From: Pyrrhosoma nymphula
Lineage: Eukaryota; Arthropoda; Insecta; Odonata; Coenagrionidae
Reading direction: 5' to 3'
Assembly (NCBI GenBank): GCA_963573305.1
Contig: OY754331.1
Location: 71,475,275 to 71,539,274, forward strand
Length of the DNA stretch: 64,000 nucleotides
The position numbers were made by a program, and so were the translations under genes. Of this stretch, positions 60,838-64,000 are shown piece after piece. The number at the start of each line of letters is the position of its first letter. Position 1 is the stretch's first letter. A model generated the notes under the pieces. The model was not told the DNA's origin. It worked only from the letters and a program-made list of their open reading frames with translations, and made no database searches.

Positions 60838-60948
60838 TACTCCTGACTGACAGTTGGAAGATCCATGTTCGAATCCCCAAGAACTCAAATTATTTTTTTT
60901 TCACGGTGAATTTTATCCCTTTGCCGCAGTTCCTAGAGTTTTACACTT
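60838..60948 (+). mobile_element. tRNA-like SINE fragment
   Basis: CATGTTCGAATCCCC (B-box-like) followed by CAAATTATTTTTTTTTCACGGTGAATTTTATCC parallels the minus-strand segment ending near 59742 (AAATTATTTTTTCATGGTGAAT). T-arm pairing is weak. Confidence 0.45.
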
Positions 60949-61034
60949 AAGCAAGAAAGTGAACTAAACCCGGCTTTTTCGCAATAGTCATGTCTCCAAA
61001 TAGTTCTTTCGCAATAGCCATGTCTCCAAATAGT
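60949..61034 (+). repeat. Repeat R2 third fragment with tandem duplication
   Basis: Repeats the start of the 60328 copy almost exactly to CCAAATAGT, then duplicates TTTCGCAATAGCCATGTCTCC plus AAATAGT once more in tandem (about 61006-61034). Confidence 0.7.
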
Positions 61035-63030
61035 CTTCAAATAGGCTTATTCTGACCTCCAGGAAATCCGGTAATTACATTTTCAAACAGCTCTTAAAAT
61101 AAATATTCACCTAACATGGCACATAGACAATCGTTAACTTGAAGAGCTAGATCAGGTAAAAAAGGATATTTTACTTTAACCAATCGAAATGACGATTTAT
61201 CTGTCGTATCTTATCATTATCATCTGATTAAAAATTCCCAAACGATAAGTTAGAAATAACGTTAATTGCTCTTATATTCTCTTTTAGCTACACTAGTCCG
61301 AATAAACACATCCTTAGCAGCAATTCTGAACTATCAAAGTATGCAAACTTCTCTGACTTTATGGCTAATCGCTTGCCGTCCACATTCATGAAGACAAAGC
61401 AAGGAACACCTTTGGTGATGAATGAATGCAATGAACCTCTTTGGAGTGCCTCAGTGTTTACAGATTGAATAGATTGTGGGAGATATTTCCTAGAAATCGG
61501 AGTGAAATGCTTTGGCAGTAGAAGAGGGGAAAAATTATGGCCGACTTAAGTCATCTTTTAAACTGAAATAAAATAACAAATAGCCACGACGGATTAAGAA
61601 TAACAGCGAGAGAGATATTTGGTCCTTTAAACACTTCACCTTTTCTCGCTTGCGCCCTCACTGAATTGGTTGCTCCCTATATTACGTCACTTCCGAAGTA
61701 GACGATAAAAAACTGCACGAAGGGCGAACCAAAACGAATATGAAAACGTCCATTGGCATTTTCCGCAGCATTATTGACCCTACGAAATTTTATTTTCCAG
61801 GAGAATTTATTCGACGATCTCTCCAAAGTAGTGTTTGCCTATCGATTGACAAAAACTGAGTTCATCCAAAAACTGAAGTTCGTTCTAATTAGATACCTTC
61901 AGAAAGTTTAATTGCGAAATTATATTGGAAATCTTTTTTCATCAGGACTGTCCGGCTTTACCAATTTCATGATATATACAGGATCACAGCAAGCGTGAAG
62001 TATAATTTGCTAAATGAAATAACGATTTATGTGGAAATCGTTTTGATTTATGTTACCAGAAGTTTTTAAATGATGGTCAAAATATTTCGCGAATTTCTAA
62101 ATTTCAACTTTTGGATAGTTCTGAAAACCGACCTGAATACACTATTTTTCCTATGAGAGCACTTTGCCTTTCTTGCACGACTGGGCATTAACTTCGAGAG
62201 AGGGAGAGAGTGAGAAGAGTATAGTCTAAGGCTCTCTAGGCCAATAGATGAACAACTTAGTGTTATAGGATATGGAGCATGCGGTCGTTCGTACTTAAAT
62301 GGGGCCTCACGCGGCACATAATGTGAATTTTTTTAACACGCACGCGTGTAACGCAAATTGGCTTTAGAGACTATAACAAAAACGCATTCCACGCGGCCAA
62401 TTAACAGTCGTGCGGAATGGGTCAACGGAGGGCAACTATGGGTTAATGGCCCACTCGCCATTTAGATCGTCTAAGTATACTTACACAGCGTGATAGCCAC
62501 CGGGCAGGCATGGCCCGATACGAGTCTAGGGAGAACGGGGCCGAAAAAATGTTCATCGTTTGGCCGGCATTTGGAGGCAATGGTGAACGGTCCACAGTAA
62601 TGAGCGTAGTCTAAGGCGCATCCTTAATTGCATGGCTACATTCCAAGATGAGACGGCAGCTACTGAATTGCTAACACTTTCGACTATGCTCCCTATCTTG
62701 TACTTATGCATCTCGGCTATCACCTCCTAGGCAGTACCAAAGTTTTTCCTCTAGCGTACTCTAATTTACGTGAATTATGGATTTCTAAGTGAATAACATT
62801 TCGATTATTCTGTGATGATAATCGCGTATTCCATTAAAAACTGCGGTATAATTAAATACCATTTTGGTATTTTCCACAAATATGTGTTAATACTGGGAAG
62901 AATATTTGCACAAACTTCGTGGAAACGATATACGAGAACATACGATACGGTATACTCGTATATTTCCATCTTCAAGACAGTAACGCTATTAAAAATCTCA
63001 ACACATATTCTACCTCCAACCAATGTTTCT
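61035..63030. other. Anonymous DNA
   Basis: No gene recognised; GC-richer stretch about 62150-62640 with no interpretable frame. Confidence 0.4.
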
Positions 63031-63037
63031 GCACGTT

Positions 63038-63095
63038 ATTCCATCAGGATGACCATGATGAAGGCATAACGTGCCGAAACCTTAGTCGGTGGTAA
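63038..63095 (+). repeat. Penelope-type hammerhead-like motif, locus 6
   Basis: ATGATGA, A, GGCA-TAACG-TGCC, GAAAC, CTTA, GTC, GGTGG. Helix II is 4 bp and the GAAAC/GTC spacing matches the other loci; the first core base is A rather than C. No surrounding Penelope protein is visible. Confidence 0.45.
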
Positions 63096-64000
63096 ATAAA
63101 AGTGAGGAAATTTGACCATTGTTTCGCAGTGTTGAAGATGGACTAATACCAATTAGTTTTGGACATTAAAACCTTATTACCTATTCGAACACCGAAGCCA
63201 GATTGACTTAGTAATTCTCAGGTCCAATGTTCGAACCGCATGCGTGGATCGGGGTTTAAGGTAGTTTTATCAGACACTGCGGAATATACTAATGTGGTTC
63301 CATCGTAAAGAGACTTTAGTGTTATTTACATTATTCATATCCTGGCTACATCGAAAAACTTGTCCTGAATTTGATATGAACAACAAAATCTTTCCTTTCC
63401 AAGCAATTTCATTCTCAAATTGAACTAGAAATTACATTGTGTTAAATTCAAGAATGGGTGAAACATGGAGAAGATAGTATATTTCAAGTGGAGGTTTTTT
63501 ACGGCCGTAATGTATCGTATTTTACACCCACTATAGCGACCGCTGTCACTACGTTTGTCTGTAATATTAATAAAACCATATCATGAACGACACGCAGCAT
63601 GACACGGAATAACATCCGATGACGTCAGATCTCTTTGATGCAATTTCCAGGGCATTTCTAATCGAGCTGTAGGGCTGAAGTTTTCAGGGAATGTTCTTAA
63701 TCCTCCAGTGAGTCGGGATAAAACCGAAAACTCGTGAATATCTCCATATTTAAGCATAGATAGAATTTCGTTTTTCAGTGGGATTAAACGGCAGAAACGA
63801 AAAACTTTCTTGCAGATCAACGTCTTTCACTCATTATTAGTCTTTGAAAAAATACATCTACAACGGAAAGACTTGAACTGAATTATGCCTAAAAGAATAC
63901 ATTTTTGTTTTCTTGTGTCCATCATTATACAGTGATCTCTAAATGGCAAAATATTATTTCAAGCGTACAAGCGTTTTCCCCTCTTTCCTATGATTGGAAC
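63096..64000. other. Anonymous DNA
   Basis: Nothing recognised. A TTCGAAC near 63234 is too isolated to call tRNA-like. Confidence 0.4.

Noticed and set aside
63215..63260. Another tRNA-like B box (TGTTCGAACC)
   Set aside because: No A box, weak stem, no body or tail; too little to call.
1..64000. CRISPR array, bacterial operon or prophage
   Set aside because: No regularly spaced repeats, no ribosome-binding sites or dense coding; the content is clearly eukaryotic.

Overview
This window looks like AT-rich intergenic or intronic DNA from an arthropod nuclear genome, most likely an insect. I find no intact host gene, no operon-like spacing and no credible multi-exon gene. What can be recognised is a record of transposable-element insertions and decay. 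The arthropod assignment rests on the mix of element families (CR1-like and RTE-like LINEs, mariner, piggyBac, Helitron, Penelope-like elements, 5S-derived SINEs) and on a nuclear copy of mitochondrial atp6 that reads like an insect ATP6. I cannot name the species.

Layout, left to right. The first 8.6 kb are anonymous apart from a purine-rich tract. A nuclear mitochondrial atp6 fragment lies near 8.7-8.9 kb. At 10.2-10.96 kb a decayed LINE is split by a MITE-like element with a TTA target duplication. From 12.0 to 15.9 kb is a nested cluster: a tRNA-derived SINE, a 5S rRNA-derived SINE on the minus strand, two tandem Helitron helicase C-terminal fragments, and a 5'-truncated CR1-like LINE inserted inside the second helicase fragment. 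A mariner 3' remnant sits at 19.1-19.4 kb, a dispersed unclassified repeat at 20.3 kb, a purine-rich segment with G-runs at 20.7-21.5 kb, a foldback element at 21.6 kb and a second CR1-like LINE at 22.75-23.74 kb.

From 24.5 to 38.5 kb there are several foldback structures, a minus-strand LINE abutting a dead mariner (28.3-30.2 kb), and a near-complete piggyBac element with perfect 15-bp inverted termini and TTAA duplications (36.2-38.5 kb). A second 5S-derived SINE follows at 39.6 kb. From 42.7 to 56.2 kb are Penelope-like remnants (including a GIY-YIG endonuclease fragment), three 3' tails of one RTE-like LINE, and two more copies of the unclassified repeat. From 59.7 to 61.0 kb is a local cluster of fragments of another unclassified repeat with tRNA-like segments. 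The rest is anonymous.

The most interesting signals are the pair of 5S rRNA-derived SINEs that share a non-5S body with a hairpin, and a set of dispersed Penelope-type hairpins whose loops resemble hammerhead ribozyme cores (GANGA, a short helix, GAAAC, then usually GTC). All readings come from inspection by eye; no database search was possible.
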